Counted from the stretch's first letter, positions 25,325 through 34,012 are shown. The stretch is 64,000 nucleotides of DNA from Pseudomonas sp. PDM14 (GCF_014851905.1 NZ_JACVAQ010000001.1:1240001-1304000); one strand, 5' to 3'. The notes: a model not told the origin generated them from the sequence alone. Numbers and translations are program-made.

Positions 25325-25632
25325 TGGCCACCCTCAAAGACGTCAGCCGTCATGTCCGCTCGAAGAACGCCGGCCCTTTCTGGGTCACCGTGGACATCTT
25401 CTTCAACAGCAAGGAGAACTTCAGCAAGTACGCCAAGACCGAGAAGCTCTCGCCCAGCGTATTCGCCGAGCTCTACAGCGCCGACCCGGAGCACGTGCAC
25501 CACTACCTGGTGCCCGACCTGAACATCCTGAAGATCTCCTACCCGCGCTCCTGGCCCCAGGGTGGTGAACTGGAGCGGGACATGCACGCCGGCAACCAGT
25601 GCAAACGCCTGCTCAACATCGAACTGGATTGA
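25324..25632 (+). CDS. DUF4387 family protein
   Basis: A 102-residue soluble protein beginning MATLKDVSRHVRSKNAGPFW and ending in GNQCKRLLNIELD, the typical DUF4387 pattern. It is almost always encoded directly after an AtuA-family gene, and here the start codon overlaps the AtuA stop by one base. This implies a stoichiometric small partner or subunit. No catalytic motif is recognisable. Confidence 0.88.
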   Translation: MATLKDVSRHVRSKNAGPFWVTVDIFFNSKENFSKYAKTEKLSPSVFAELYSADPEHVHHYLVPDLNILKISYPRSWPQGGELERDMHAGNQCKRLLNIELD

Positions 25633-25640
25633 GGCACAAC

Positions 25641-25662
25641 GGGCCGGCAGCACTGCCGGCCC
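25641..25662 (+). terminator. Possible terminator after DUF4387
   Basis: GGGCCGGCAG and CTGCCGGCCC form a 10-bp stem with a two-base gap (in practice a four- to six-base loop), followed by TCTCC. The T content is weak. Confidence 0.45.
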
Positions 25663-25664
25663 TC

Positions 25665-25757
25665 TCCACCCGCCGAGCCGTCCTGGCTTCGCCCCGCGCC
25701 GCGTCCATCACCGGAAGCGAGTTCGTCATCGACGGCGGAACCATTCCAACGGCCTAG
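25665..25757 (+). pseudogene. C-terminal remnant of a short-chain dehydrogenase
   Basis: The frame ending at the TAG at 25755 reads LASPRAASITGSEFVIDGG followed by TIPTA. This is the conserved end of classical SDR enzymes (usual form ITGxxxxVDGG). About 30 codons are recognisable and no upstream SDR body or start exists, so the remainder has been deleted. It lies just after the DUF4387 gene and may mark a lost enzyme of the same cluster. Confidence 0.65.
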
Positions 25758-25951
25758 CGGCGCGTCGATCCGCAGGCCTCAATGGCTGACCACAACGACC
25801 GCGGATACACCACCGAGCGGAAGCGGCAGCTCGAAAGACCGAGGGCAGGTTCAGGTGTTTGCCGATGACAGCGCCGGTACCGCGGACCTATACCACCCTG
25901 CCCGAATGACTGTGTAGAATCCCGCGCCCCAAAAAAGCAGGAGACAACACG
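25758..25951. other. Noncoding gap and leader
   Basis: This follows the SDR remnant and precedes the 108-residue hypothetical gene. Apart from an A-run and AGGAG ribosome site at its right end, no element was recognised. Confidence 0.4.
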
Positions 25952-26278
25952 TTGGCCATTCACTACTCCGCCACCCCGGAAAACGTGGCATGTGGGCGCA
26001 CAGGATCGAGCCTGGAGAGCACCGCGGATGTCACGCAGGTTTCGTGCAAGCTCTGCCTGCGCAGCGTTGAAAAGCAGGCCCATGAACCGGCACGCAAGAC
26101 ACCGAGCCTCGCCGAACTGCGTGCAGCGGCAAAAGCCGCCAAGGCCGCGGCCGTACCCGCCGAAGCCTGCAAACCGACCTCAACGCTGAGCCCACGGGCC
26201 GAGTGGCAGCAACGCCTGGCGCAGCTGCCAGGACGCAACCGCCTCCCGCGCGGCGCGGCGCGGCAGTCCTTCATCTAG
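25952..26278 (+). CDS. Hypothetical protein with paired CxxC-like cysteines
   Basis: A 108-residue cytosolic protein using TTG as start codon, justified by AGGAG at a spacing of eight. The N-terminal part has VACGRTGSS and VSCKLCLRSVEK, spaced like a small zinc ribbon (Cys, then CxxC). The middle is a charged alanine-rich helix (ELRAAAKAAKAAAVPAEA). No family name is known to me, but the start, cysteine pattern and codon use support a real gene. It converges with rlmE. Confidence 0.65.
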   Translation: MAIHYSATPENVACGRTGSSLESTADVTQVSCKLCLRSVEKQAHEPARKTPSLAELRAAAKAAKAAAVPAEACKPTSTLSPRAEWQQRLAQLPGRNRLPRGAARQSFI

Positions 26279-26379
26279 GGATGATTTGCACGGACGAGGA
26301 AGCGCATCGCGTCGCGTCCTCGCCTATGGTGCAGCGTCCTTCCACCTTGCCCACGGTACGCGTGGCGCCGGCGCGGCTG

Positions 26380-27000
26380 TCAGCCCTTGAAGCCCTTCGC
26401 CATCAGGTACACCTCGTTCGAGCGCGGGCGCGAGGCGGCGGGTTTGCGCACCACCACCTTGTCGAACGAGGTGCGCACATCGCGCAGAAACTCGTCAGAA
26501 CCCTCGCCCTGGAACACCTTGACCACATAGTTGCCGCCAGGCTTGAGCACCTTGCGGACCATGTCGAGGGTGAGTTCGACCAGGTACATCGAGGAGGCCT
26601 GGTCGGCAACCGCGACGCCACTGAGGTTGGGCGCGATGTCGGAGACGATCAGGTCGGGCTGCCTGCCATCGAGCTGGTTGAGCAGTTGCTGGAACACCGC
26701 ATCTTCGGTGAAGTCGCCCTGAATGAAGTCGACGTTGTCCAGCGGGTCCATCGGCAGGATGTCGGTGGCCACGACACGCCCTTTTTCGCCGACGAGCCGG
26801 CCGGCCACCTGCGACCAGCCACCCGGGGCAGAACCCAGGTCCATGATCAGCATGCCAGGGCGGATCAGCTTGTCCTTCTCGTTCAGCTCGATCAGCTTGT
26901 AGCTGGAGCGCGAGCGCAAACCGTCCTTCTGGGCCTGTTTCACGTACGGGTCGTTGACGTGTTCGTCCAGCCAGCGGCGGCTGCTTTTGGATCGTTTCAT
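26380..27000 (-). CDS. rlmE: 23S rRNA (uridine-2'-O) methyltransferase RlmE/FtsJ
   Basis: A 206-residue methyltransferase that modifies U2552 of 23S rRNA at a late 50S assembly step. The SAM motif is DLGSAPGGWSQ. The catalytic K-D-K-E set is visible as the lysine near RSSYKLIE, aspartate in IVSDIAPN, lysine in YVVKVFQG and glutamate in SNEVYLMA. The ATG at 27000 (MKRSKSSRRWL) is the usual family start. In many gamma-proteobacteria rlmE is next to ftsH, which is not seen here. Confidence 0.95.
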   Translation of the reverse strand: MKRSKSSRRWLDEHVNDPYVKQAQKDGLRSRSSYKLIELNEKDKLIRPGMLIMDLGSAPGGWSQVAGRLVGEKGRVVATDILPMDPLDNVDFIQGDFTEDAVFQQLLNQLDGRQPDLIVSDIAPNLSGVAVADQASSMYLVELTLDMVRKVLKPGGNYVVKVFQGEGSDEFLRDVRTSFDKVVVRKPAASRPRSNEVYLMAKGFKG

Positions 27001-27262
27001 GAGAGAGCCAACCACGGAAAATCAAGGTGGGAAGCGGCACAGGGGAGACGCTGTTGGCCGCGAAGTAGCGGCGATTATAGGCCGATAACACCGCGCAGGT
27101 TAAATCGGCGCGCCAGGGCAGGTGCGGCACCGAGCCTCACGCCAGCCTGCACAGCGCCAGCGGGCCGGGCCTGACAGGGGCAGGCACGGACGGCTACAAT
27201 TGGCGCCCTACCCCACCCTTCTGTTGCTTCCTTTGCCGGAGTCACCGGCCAGGATTACCGCC

Positions 27263-28882
27263 ATGATTCGCATCAACGAACTGTCTCTGCCCCTCGATCA
27301 CTCCGCCGATGAATTGCGCGCGGCCATCGTCAAACGCCTGAACCTCAGCGACGCCGACCTGCTGAACTTCACCGTATTCAAGCGCAGCTACGATGCCCGC
27401 AAGAAGAACAGCGTCATCCTGTTCATCTACATCATCGACCTGGAGGTGCGCGACGAGGCGGCGATCCTGGCGCGCTTTGCCGACGACCACAACGTACGTA
27501 CCGCCCCGGACACCGCCTACTACCCCGTGGGTCAGGCGCCGGCCGAGCTGCGCGAGCGGCCGCTGGTGGTGGGCTTCGGCCCCTGCGGCCTGTTCGCCGC
27601 GCTGCTGCTCGCGCAGATGGGCTTCAAGCCCATCGTGCTGGAGCGCGGCAAGGATGTCCGCAGCCGCACCAAGGACACCTGGGCGCTGTGGCGCAAGAAG
27701 GTCCTGACCCCGGAATCCAACGTGCAGTTCGGTGAAGGCGGTGCCGGCCTGTTCTCCGACGGCAAGCTGTACAGCCAGATCAAGGATCCCAAGTTCTACG
27801 CGCGCAAGGTGGTGCATGAGTTCGTCCGCGCCGGTGCGCCGGAAGAGATCATGTACGTGAGCAAGCCGCATATCGGCACCTTCCGCCTCACCGGCGTGGT
27901 CGCCGCGATGCGCGAGGAGATCATCGCCCTCGGCGGCGAGGTGCGTTTCGAGAGCAAGGTCACCGACCTGCTGATCAATGACGGCCAGCTCGAGGGCGTG
28001 GTCCTGGCCAGCGGCGAAACCCTGCACAGCCGCCATGTGGTGCTGGCGCTGGGTCACAGCTCGCGCGATACCTTCCGCATGCTGCACCGCCTGGGCGTGT
28101 TCATCGAGGCCAAGCCGTTTGCCGTGGGCTTTCGTATCGAACACCCGCAGGGTCTGATCGACGAGGCGCGCCTGGGCAAGTACGCCGGCCACCCGGAGCT
28201 GGGCGCCGCCGACTACAAGCTGGTGCATCACGCCAAGAACGGCCGCGCGGTCTACAGCTTCTGCATGTGCCCCGGCGGCACCGTGGTCGCAGCCACCTCC
28301 GAACCGGAGCGCGTGGTCACCAATGGCATGAGCCAGTACTCGCGCAACGAACGCAACGCGAATGCCGGCATCGTCGTCGGCATCAACCCGGAGCAGGATT
28401 TTCCCGGCGGCCCGCTGGCCGGCGTGGAGTTCCAGGAGCGCCTGGAATCGCGCGCCTACGAACTGGGCGGCAGTGACTACTGCGCCCCCGCACAACTGGT
28501 CGGCGACTTCATTCGCGGCGTGCCGTCGAGCGAGTTCGGCGAGGTGGAACCCTCCTACAAGCCCGGCGTGCGCCTGGGCGACCTGGCGCCCTCGCTGCCG
28601 GACTACGCCATCGAGGCCATCCGCGAGGCGCTGCCGGCGTTCGGCCGGCAGCTGCGCGGCTTCGACCGCGACGACGCGGTGCTCACCGGCATCGAGACCC
28701 GCACCTCCTCGCCGGTGCGCATCACCCGCGACCACGAGACGCTGCAGAGCCTCAACCTGCGCGGCCTGTATCCGGCCGGTGAAGGCGCCGGCTATGCCGG
28801 CGGCATCCTCTCGGCGGGAGTGGACGGGATCAAGGTCGCCGAGGCGCTGGCCAAGTCGATGCTGTCCGAGCTGAGCCACTGA
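27263..28882 (+). CDS. FAD-dependent oxidoreductase of the COG2509 type
   Basis: A 539-residue flavoprotein. An N-terminal domain of about 90 residues (starting MIRINELSLPLDHS, with FKRSYDARKK) precedes the FAD motif VVGFGPCGLFAALLLAQMG. Later segments QFGEGGAGLFSDGKLYSQI and YPAGEGAGYAGGILSAG are conserved in this uncharacterised dehydrogenase family, found across bacteria. The reaction is unknown. The TrmH-type methyltransferase follows after 11 bases and is probably co-transcribed. Confidence 0.88.
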   Translation: MIRINELSLPLDHSADELRAAIVKRLNLSDADLLNFTVFKRSYDARKKNSVILFIYIIDLEVRDEAAILARFADDHNVRTAPDTAYYPVGQAPAELRERPLVVGFGPCGLFAALLLAQMGFKPIVLERGKDVRSRTKDTWALWRKKVLTPESNVQFGEGGAGLFSDGKLYSQIKDPKFYARKVVHEFVRAGAPEEIMYVSKPHIGTFRLTGVVAAMREEIIALGGEVRFESKVTDLLINDGQLEGVVLASGETLHSRHVVLALGHSSRDTFRMLHRLGVFIEAKPFAVGFRIEHPQGLIDEARLGKYAGHPELGAADYKLVHHAKNGRAVYSFCMCPGGTVVAATSEPERVVTNGMSQYSRNERNANAGIVVGINPEQDFPGGPLAGVEFQERLESRAYELGGSDYCAPAQLVGDFIRGVPSSEFGEVEPSYKPGVRLGDLAPSLPDYAIEAIREALPAFGRQLRGFDRDDAVLTGIETRTSSPVRITRDHETLQSLNLRGLYPAGEGAGYAGGILSAGVDGIKVAEALAKSMLSELSH

Positions 28883-28893
28883 GCGGCGTATCG

Positions 28894-29616
28894 ATGAAAC
28901 TCGACGACATCAAGAAGCTGCAGCAGAAGAAGTACCGGGCCGAGTTCGGTCATTTCCTGGTAGAGGGCGAGCACCTCCTGCTGGAGCTGCAAAAGGCGGC
29001 GTTGCACAACCCGCAGCTGCAGCGCAGCGAGCTGTACGTGACCAACGCCTACGAGCACTGGCAAAGCCCGTTCAAGACCCAGGTGATCAGCGACCGGCAG
29101 ATGGCGCAGATTGCCGATACGCAGACGCCGCAGGGCATCATCGCCGTGGTGCCGATGCCGGCCACCGCCGCGCCGGCCGTGGCCAACGAACGCGCCATCT
29201 ACCTGCACGAGATCCAGGACCCGGGCAACCTCGGCACCATCCTGCGCACGCTGGCCTGGTTCGGCAATTTCCGCTGCCTGCTCAGCCCCGGCAGCGTCGA
29301 CCCGTACAACCCCAAGGTCGTGCGCGCCAGCATGGGCGCGATCTTTCATGCGCCGCTGGAGCTGGATGTCGAGCTGGAGTCCCTAGGCGCGCGCTTCCCG
29401 CGTATCGCCTGCCTGGACATGCAGGGCGAGCCGGTGCAGTCCGCCGGTTTCAAGGCCATCGATTGCTACCTGTTCGGCAACGAGGCCCGCGGCGTACCCC
29501 GCGAGCAACTGCTCGCCCTGGGCGCGCAGCCCTTCACGATTGCCGGTTGCGGCGCCATCGAGTCGCTGAACCTGGCCACGACGGTCAACATGTGCGCCTA
29601 CGAGCTGAACCGCTAG
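28894..29616 (+). CDS. TrmH/SpoU-family RNA 2'-O-methyltransferase
   Basis: A 240-residue SPOUT enzyme. The N-terminal substrate-binding domain (KYRAEFGHFLVEGEHLLLEL) is followed by the trefoil-knot domain. Motif 1 is EIQDPGNLGTILRT, motif 2 is LFGNEARGVP and motif 3 is ESLNLATTVNMCAYE. It uses SAM to methylate ribose in rRNA or tRNA; the precise target is not deducible. It lies 11 bases after the FAD oxidoreductase stop. Confidence 0.9.
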   Translation: MKLDDIKKLQQKKYRAEFGHFLVEGEHLLLELQKAALHNPQLQRSELYVTNAYEHWQSPFKTQVISDRQMAQIADTQTPQGIIAVVPMPATAAPAVANERAIYLHEIQDPGNLGTILRTLAWFGNFRCLLSPGSVDPYNPKVVRASMGAIFHAPLELDVELESLGARFPRIACLDMQGEPVQSAGFKAIDCYLFGNEARGVPREQLLALGAQPFTIAGCGAIESLNLATTVNMCAYELNR

Positions 29617-29794
29617 CGACGCCGCATACCGCGTTCTACGCGGTGCAGCCGGCTGGTCCCAGGCCCGTGCCCTGAGCAAAGAACCGATCAGCGGAAGCCG
29701 CAGCGCCAGCGTGTCGCTGCGCTCGGCTCGAGGCTGCCGCGCACCCACGGTCAGCCGACGTTGAATGTCCGCCCCACGAAAGCATATGATCCAT

Positions 29795-29807
29795 ATACGT
29801 TACGTAT
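29795..29807. promoter_or_regulatory. Palindrome upstream of the ParD-like gene
   Basis: ATACG, TTA, CGTAT, embedded in an AT-rich stretch with repeated CATAT blocks, 26 bases before the GTG start. It is suited to autoregulation by a ribbon-helix-helix protein. Confidence 0.5.
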
Positions 29808-29832
29808 CGATTCATATCTATGAGGATTACCC

Positions 29833-30042
29833 GTGGGCATCATCAACCTCGACGACGAGCTGCACGACCAGGCCCGTCGCGCCAGCGCCGTGTCCTGCCG
29901 TTCGATCAACGCCCAGGCGGCGTTCTGGATGAAGATCGGCCGGCTCTGCGAGCTCAATCCGACCCTGAGCTTCAACGAAATCATCGTGCGCGAACTGCAG
30001 GTCGCCGGTGTAGCCGCCCCTGCCTACGAGGCCGCGAGTTGA
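29833..30042 (+). CDS. ParD-like ribbon-helix-helix protein
   Basis: A 69-residue protein (GTG start, GAGG upstream). MGIINLDDELHDQARRASAV with RSINAQAAFWMKIGR is typical of the ParD-like antitoxin family, where a short beta strand precedes two helices. Instead of a ParE toxin the next gene is a methionine aminopeptidase, whose TTG start overlaps this stop by three bases. The protein probably represses its own operon. Whether it is still an antitoxin is unknown. Confidence 0.8.
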   Translation: MGIINLDDELHDQARRASAVSCRSINAQAAFWMKIGRLCELNPTLSFNEIIVRELQVAGVAAPAYEAAS

Positions 30043-30803
30043 TCAAGGGGCCGGATGAACTGGCCTACCTGGCGGAGTCCGGTCGGCTGCTCGCCAGCGT
30101 GTTCGCCTACCTGGATTCACTGCCGCTGCTGGGCATGTCGACCCTGGCGGTGAATGACCGCATCGAGCGCTTCATCACCGACAAGCTGCAGGCCAGGCCG
30201 GCGAGCAAGGGCCAGTACGGCTTTGCCTACGTGCTCAACGCCTCGCGCAACCAGGTGGTGTGCCATGGCGTGCCCTCTGCCCGGGAAATGCTCGCGGAGG
30301 GCGACATCGTCAACTTCGACATCACCCTGGAGAAGAACGGCTTCATCGCCGACTCGAGCAAGACCTACCTGATCGGCGCGGTCGAGCCGGCGGCCAGGCG
30401 CCTGGTGGACGTCACCTACGAGGCCATGTGGCAGGGCATCCGCGCGGTGAAACCGGGCGCCACCCTGGGCGATGTCGGCCATGCCATCGAACGCCACGCC
30501 CGGCGGCACGGCTATTCGGTGGTCAGGGAATACTGCGGCCACGGCATCGGTCGCGAGATGCACGAAGCGCCGCAGGTCCTGCATTTCGGCAAGCCGGGGC
30601 GCGGGCTGCGGCTCGAAGAAGGCATGGTCTTCACCATCGAGCCGATGCTCAACCAGGGCCGCGCCGGTGTCGAAACCCTGGCCGATGGCTGGACCGTCGT
30701 GACCCTGGATGGAAAGCTTTCCGCGCAGTTCGAGCACACCGTTGCGGTGTCGCGTGATGGGGTCGATGTCCTGACCTTGCGTGGCGAGGAGCACGCGCGC
30801 TGA
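30039..30803 (+). CDS. map: Type I methionine aminopeptidase
   Basis: A 254-residue metalloprotease that removes N-terminal methionine. All five metal ligands are visible: two aspartates in NFDITLEKNGFIADSS, histidine in GHGIGREMHEAP, glutamate in FTIEPML and glutamate in SAQFEHTV. The start is a TTG inside the ParD-like stop codon region, giving tight coupling. A housekeeping map gene is normally beside rpsB, so this is probably an accessory second copy. Confidence 0.9.
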   Translation: MIKGPDELAYLAESGRLLASVFAYLDSLPLLGMSTLAVNDRIERFITDKLQARPASKGQYGFAYVLNASRNQVVCHGVPSAREMLAEGDIVNFDITLEKNGFIADSSKTYLIGAVEPAARRLVDVTYEAMWQGIRAVKPGATLGDVGHAIERHARRHGYSVVREYCGHGIGREMHEAPQVLHFGKPGRGLRLEEGMVFTIEPMLNQGRAGVETLADGWTVVTLDGKLSAQFEHTVAVSRDGVDVLTLRGEEHAR

Positions 30804-30837
30804 CGCGAGCGTCACGCGGCGTGATCGCCCTGCCCGT

Positions 30838-30857
30838 GGCCGCCGTTGCGGGCGGCC
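30838..30857. terminator. Hairpin between convergent map and chemotaxis genes
   Basis: GGCCGCC, loop of about six bases, GGCGGCC. It has no T-tract and lies in the 66-base convergent gap. Confidence 0.35.
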
Positions 30858-30869
30858 ATCAGGCCGGTT

Positions 30870-32186
30870 TCAGGTCTTCAACTGGTTGGCGAACTGGCCG
30901 ACCGCGCTGACCACGCGCTGGGCGCCGTCCTGAATGTCGACGATCACCTCGCCGGCCTCGTTGGCCAGGCCCAGGCCCTGTTCCGCCAGTTCGCGGCTGC
31001 TGCCCATGCTACCCACCGCGCTCTGCGCCAGGCTCTGGTTCTTCTGCACCACCTCGACGATCTCTTCCGCCGCCTGGCTGGTCCGCCCGGCCAGCTGGCG
31101 CACCTCGTCGGCGACCACGGCGAAGCCGCGGCCCTGCTCACCGGCCCGCGCCGCCTCGATGGCCGCGTTGAGCGCCAGCAGGTTGGTCTGCGCGGCGATA
31201 CCGCTGATGGTCTTGATGATCGTGCTGATCAGCTGGGACTGCTTGTCCAGTGCCTCGATGCCTTCGGCCGCCTCCTGCACCTGCTGGGCGATGCGGTGCA
31301 TCACCGCGACCGTCTGACTGACCACGCTGGCGCCCTTTTGCGCGGTGGCGTCGGTCTGCTGCGAGGTGCTGTAGGCGATGCTCGCCGCGGCGGCGACCTC
31401 CTCCTCGCGGTTTACCTGGTCGGTGATCACCGTGGCGAACTTGACCACCTTGTACAGCTTGTCGTGGGCATCGTGCACCGGGTTGTAGGAGGCCTCCAGC
31501 CAGACCGCCCGACCGTAGGCGTCGACCCGTTTGAAGCGGTGCGCGATGAACTTGCCGCGGTTGAGCTCGGCCCAGAACTCGCGATAGCCGGCAGAGTTGG
31601 TCTCCTGGGGTTCACAGAACATGCTGTGGTGCTTGCCGCGAATCTGCTCGATGCGATAGCCCATGGCCTCGAGGAAACGGTCGTTGGCGGTCAGCACTTC
31701 GCCGGCCAGGTTGAACTCGATCACCGCGGTGGAACGCAGCAGCGCGTTGATCAGCCCCTCGTGCTCCTTGGACGTCTCGATGGTGCGGGTCAGGTCGTTG
31801 GCGCACAGGGTGAAGCCCTGGACGATGCCTTGGCTGTTTTTCAGCGGCTGCCAGATCGAGCGCAGCCAGGCTTCCTCGCCGTCGGCACGCAGCAGGCGAT
31901 AGGCACCGTTCAGGTGTTCGCCGCGGCTCAGGGCGTTCTTCAGTTTCTGGTAGTTGGGCTCCTGGCGGAAGGACTGGGGCACCAACCCATCGATCTGGCG
32001 GCCGATCAGGTCCTCGCGGCGGTAGAGCATTTCGCGCACGAAATTGTCGTTGGCGAACTGGATGTGGCCCTTCGCGTCCAGCTCCAGCACCAGCATCTCG
32101 TCGTAGAGCGATTCCTTGATCTGCTGGCTACGGGAGTTCTCTTCCCGCAGCGCTTCCAGTTCCTGCTTTAGATGCTTGTTGAACAT
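30870..32186 (-). CDS. Soluble tandem-PAS methyl-accepting chemotaxis protein (BdlA-like)
   Basis: A 438-residue transducer without membrane helices. After a short coiled coil ([20 protein letters not shown]) come two PAS domains at about residues 25-130 and 145-255 (ending [12 protein letters not shown]), then the signalling domain with the hairpin tip [15 protein letters not shown]. This domain order and size match BdlA of Pseudomonas aeruginosa, a regulator of biofilm dispersion, and Aer-like sensors. The start at 32186 ([10 protein letters not shown]) is preferred over an upstream extension. Confidence 0.88.
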   Translation of the reverse strand: MFNKHLKQELEALREENSRSQQIKESLYDEMLVLELDAKGHIQFANDNFVREMLYRREDLIGRQIDGLVPQSFRQEPNYQKLKNALSRGEHLNGAYRLLRADGEEAWLRSIWQPLKNSQGIVQGFTLCANDLTRTIETSKEHEGLINALLRSTAVIEFNLAGEVLTANDRFLEAMGYRIEQIRGKHHSMFCEPQETNSAGYREFWAELNRGKFIAHRFKRVDAYGRAVWLEASYNPVHDAHDKLYKVVKFATVITDQVNREEEVAAAASIAYSTSQQTDATAQKGASVVSQTVAVMHRIAQQVQEAAEGIEALDKQSQLISTIIKTISGIAAQTNLLALNAAIEAARAGEQGRGFAVVADEVRQLAGRTSQAAEEIVEVVQKNQSLAQSAVGSMGSSRELAEQGLGLANEAGEVIVDIQDGAQRVVSAVGQFANQLKT

Positions 32187-32347
32187 GAGGGGCGGCTCGT
32201 GGGCTGATGACAGGGCGTGACTAGATAGTCGGCGCTGCCGGCGCTTTCTTAAGCGCAAGCCAGAGAATATTAGTAGGGATTATCGGGATTCGAGTCGCGC
32301 GGCGTCCGCAGCAGGAGTCGCTCTGCCGCGGTGCCCAAGCCAGGCGA

Positions 32348-33934
32348 CTAGCCGCGAATAAAGTCCGCCGCCCGCTCGCCGATCATGATGCACGGCGCGT
32401 TGGTGTTGCCGCTGATCAGCGTCGGCATGATCGAGGCATCGGCCACGCGCAGGTTGTCGACACCACGCACCTTCAGCTGCGGAGTTACCACAGCCATGTC
32501 GTCGCAGCCCATCTTGCAGGTGCCGACCGGGTGGAACACCGTCGCTGCGTAATCGCGTAGGTGCGCCAGCAGCTGTTCGTCGGTCTGCACCTGCGGGCCG
32601 GGCAGCATTTCCGCACCACGCAGGGCGTCGAACTCCGGCTGGGCGAGGATGCGTCGCGCCAGCCTCACGCCTTCCATCAGCACCTTGGCGTCCTCGGGGT
32701 CGGCGAGGAAGTTGAAGTCGATCTCCAGGCTGCGGCCCACGCCCAAGCGCACCTCGCCGATGCTTTTAGGCCGCAGCACACAGGTATGGATGGCGTAGCC
32801 GTGGCCCCACTCGAACAGGCGGCCGCGGTGGCTGCGGTAGCCGGGCACGAAGTGCATCTGCACGTCCGGTAGCTGCTCCGCCAGTGGCGTGCGGGCGAAG
32901 CCGCCGGCCTCGACGTAGTTGGTGGTCAGCCAGCCCATGCGCCTGGCCAGGTACTGGAACGGCGCGGCCAGCACCTTGGGCAGCGAGCCGAGGGAGAAAC
33001 CCAGCGACAGCGGGCTCTTCGAGCGCACGGTGACCAGGCCGTCGATATGGTCCTGCAGGTTCTTGCCGACACCTGGCAGGTCGATCTTGCAGGCGACGCC
33101 AGCGGCTTCCAGCTCGGCCCTGGGGCCGATGCCCGAGTTCAGCAGCAGGTGCGGCGAACCCAGCGCACCGGCGCAGAGGATGGTTTCACGGGTGCAGTGC
33201 AGGGTTTGCCATTCGCCCTCCTGTTGCAGTTCGAGGCCGGTCACGCGGCTGCCGTCGAGCAGCAGTCGGCCGACCTGGCAGTCGGTAAGCACGGTCAGGT
33301 TGGCCCGGCTGCGTATCGGGTGGACGAAGGCGCGGTAACTGGAGAGGCGCTTGGCGTCCTTCTGGGTGACGTTGTACACGCCGACACCTTCCAGGGTGCC
33401 GCCGTTGAAGTCGTCGTTGCGCGCCAGGCCGATGTGCGCGGCGGCGCGGATGTAGATGTCGGCCAGCGGGTTGGGATCGCGCGGCTTGTCCACCAGCAGC
33501 TCACCTTCGCTGCCGTGGTACGCCGGCGACTGGCCGAGGCGGTTGCCCTCGGACTTCTTGAAGTACGGCAGCACATCGTTCCAGCCCCAGTTCGGGCAGC
33601 CGGCGGCTTCCCAGCGGTCGTAGTCGCTGGCGTCGCCACGGATGTAGATCATGCTGTTCATCGCGCTGGAGCCGCCCAGCGCCTTGCCGCGCGGGGTGTG
33701 CAGGCTGCGGTTGTTCAGCTGCTTCTGCGGCGCGGAAAAGTAGTTCCAGCTGAACACCTTGCTCTTGTACAGGGTGATGGTGCCGGCCGGGGTCTGCACC
33801 CGCGGGCTGGCGTCGCTGCCGCCGGCCTCGATCAGGCACACGCGCACCGCCGGGTCGGCGCTCAGGCGGTTGGCCAGCACGCAGCCGGCCGAGCCGGCGC
33901 CGACGATCAGGTAGTCATAGGTAGGTTCAGTCAT
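32348..33934 (-). CDS. GMC-family FAD oxidoreductase (choline/alcohol dehydrogenase type)
   Basis: A 528-residue flavoenzyme. The FAD motif reads YLIVGAGSAGCVLANRLS, the GMC signature 1 region is RGKALGGSSAMNSMIY, and the active-site region is FHPVGTCKMG with the later NTNAPCIMIGE. Relatives oxidise choline, long-chain alcohols or polyethylene glycols to aldehydes, passing electrons to the respiratory chain or oxygen. The substrate is unknown. It lies beside an ABC importer and amine-catabolic genes on the same strand, with an inverted repeat between. Confidence 0.88.
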   Translation of the reverse strand: MTEPTYDYLIVGAGSAGCVLANRLSADPAVRVCLIEAGGSDASPRVQTPAGTITLYKSKVFSWNYFSAPQKQLNNRSLHTPRGKALGGSSAMNSMIYIRGDASDYDRWEAAGCPNWGWNDVLPYFKKSEGNRLGQSPAYHGSEGELLVDKPRDPNPLADIYIRAAAHIGLARNDDFNGGTLEGVGVYNVTQKDAKRLSSYRAFVHPIRSRANLTVLTDCQVGRLLLDGSRVTGLELQQEGEWQTLHCTRETILCAGALGSPHLLLNSGIGPRAELEAAGVACKIDLPGVGKNLQDHIDGLVTVRSKSPLSLGFSLGSLPKVLAAPFQYLARRMGWLTTNYVEAGGFARTPLAEQLPDVQMHFVPGYRSHRGRLFEWGHGYAIHTCVLRPKSIGEVRLGVGRSLEIDFNFLADPEDAKVLMEGVRLARRILAQPEFDALRGAEMLPGPQVQTDEQLLAHLRDYAATVFHPVGTCKMGCDDMAVVTPQLKVRGVDNLRVADASIMPTLISGNTNAPCIMIGERAADFIRG

Positions 33935-33954
33935 ACGAGCCTCAAGGAACCCTA

Positions 33955-34008
33955 GGGTGCGCCATGCGCACGGTTTGCAAGGTGCGTGGTGGTGCGCATA
34001 GCGCACCC
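33955..34008. repeat. Inverted GGGTGCGC repeat pair
   Basis: GGGTGCGCCATGCGCAC at 33955-33971 and its near-inverted partner GTGCGCATAGCGCACCC at 33992-34008, with a 20-base loop. Each arm also folds on itself. Short elements of this kind are scattered in Pseudomonas intergenic DNA. It fills nearly the whole gap between the GMC and ABC genes and could terminate or stabilise transcripts. Confidence 0.7.
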
Positions 34009-34012
34009 TGCC

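Noticed and set aside
29833..30803. A classical ParDE toxin-antitoxin system
   Set aside because: The second gene has complete methionine aminopeptidase metal ligands and no RelE/ParE fold features.
30846..32171. 441-codon plus-strand open frame
   Set aside because: Antisense to the PAS chemotaxis transducer; no recognisable domain.
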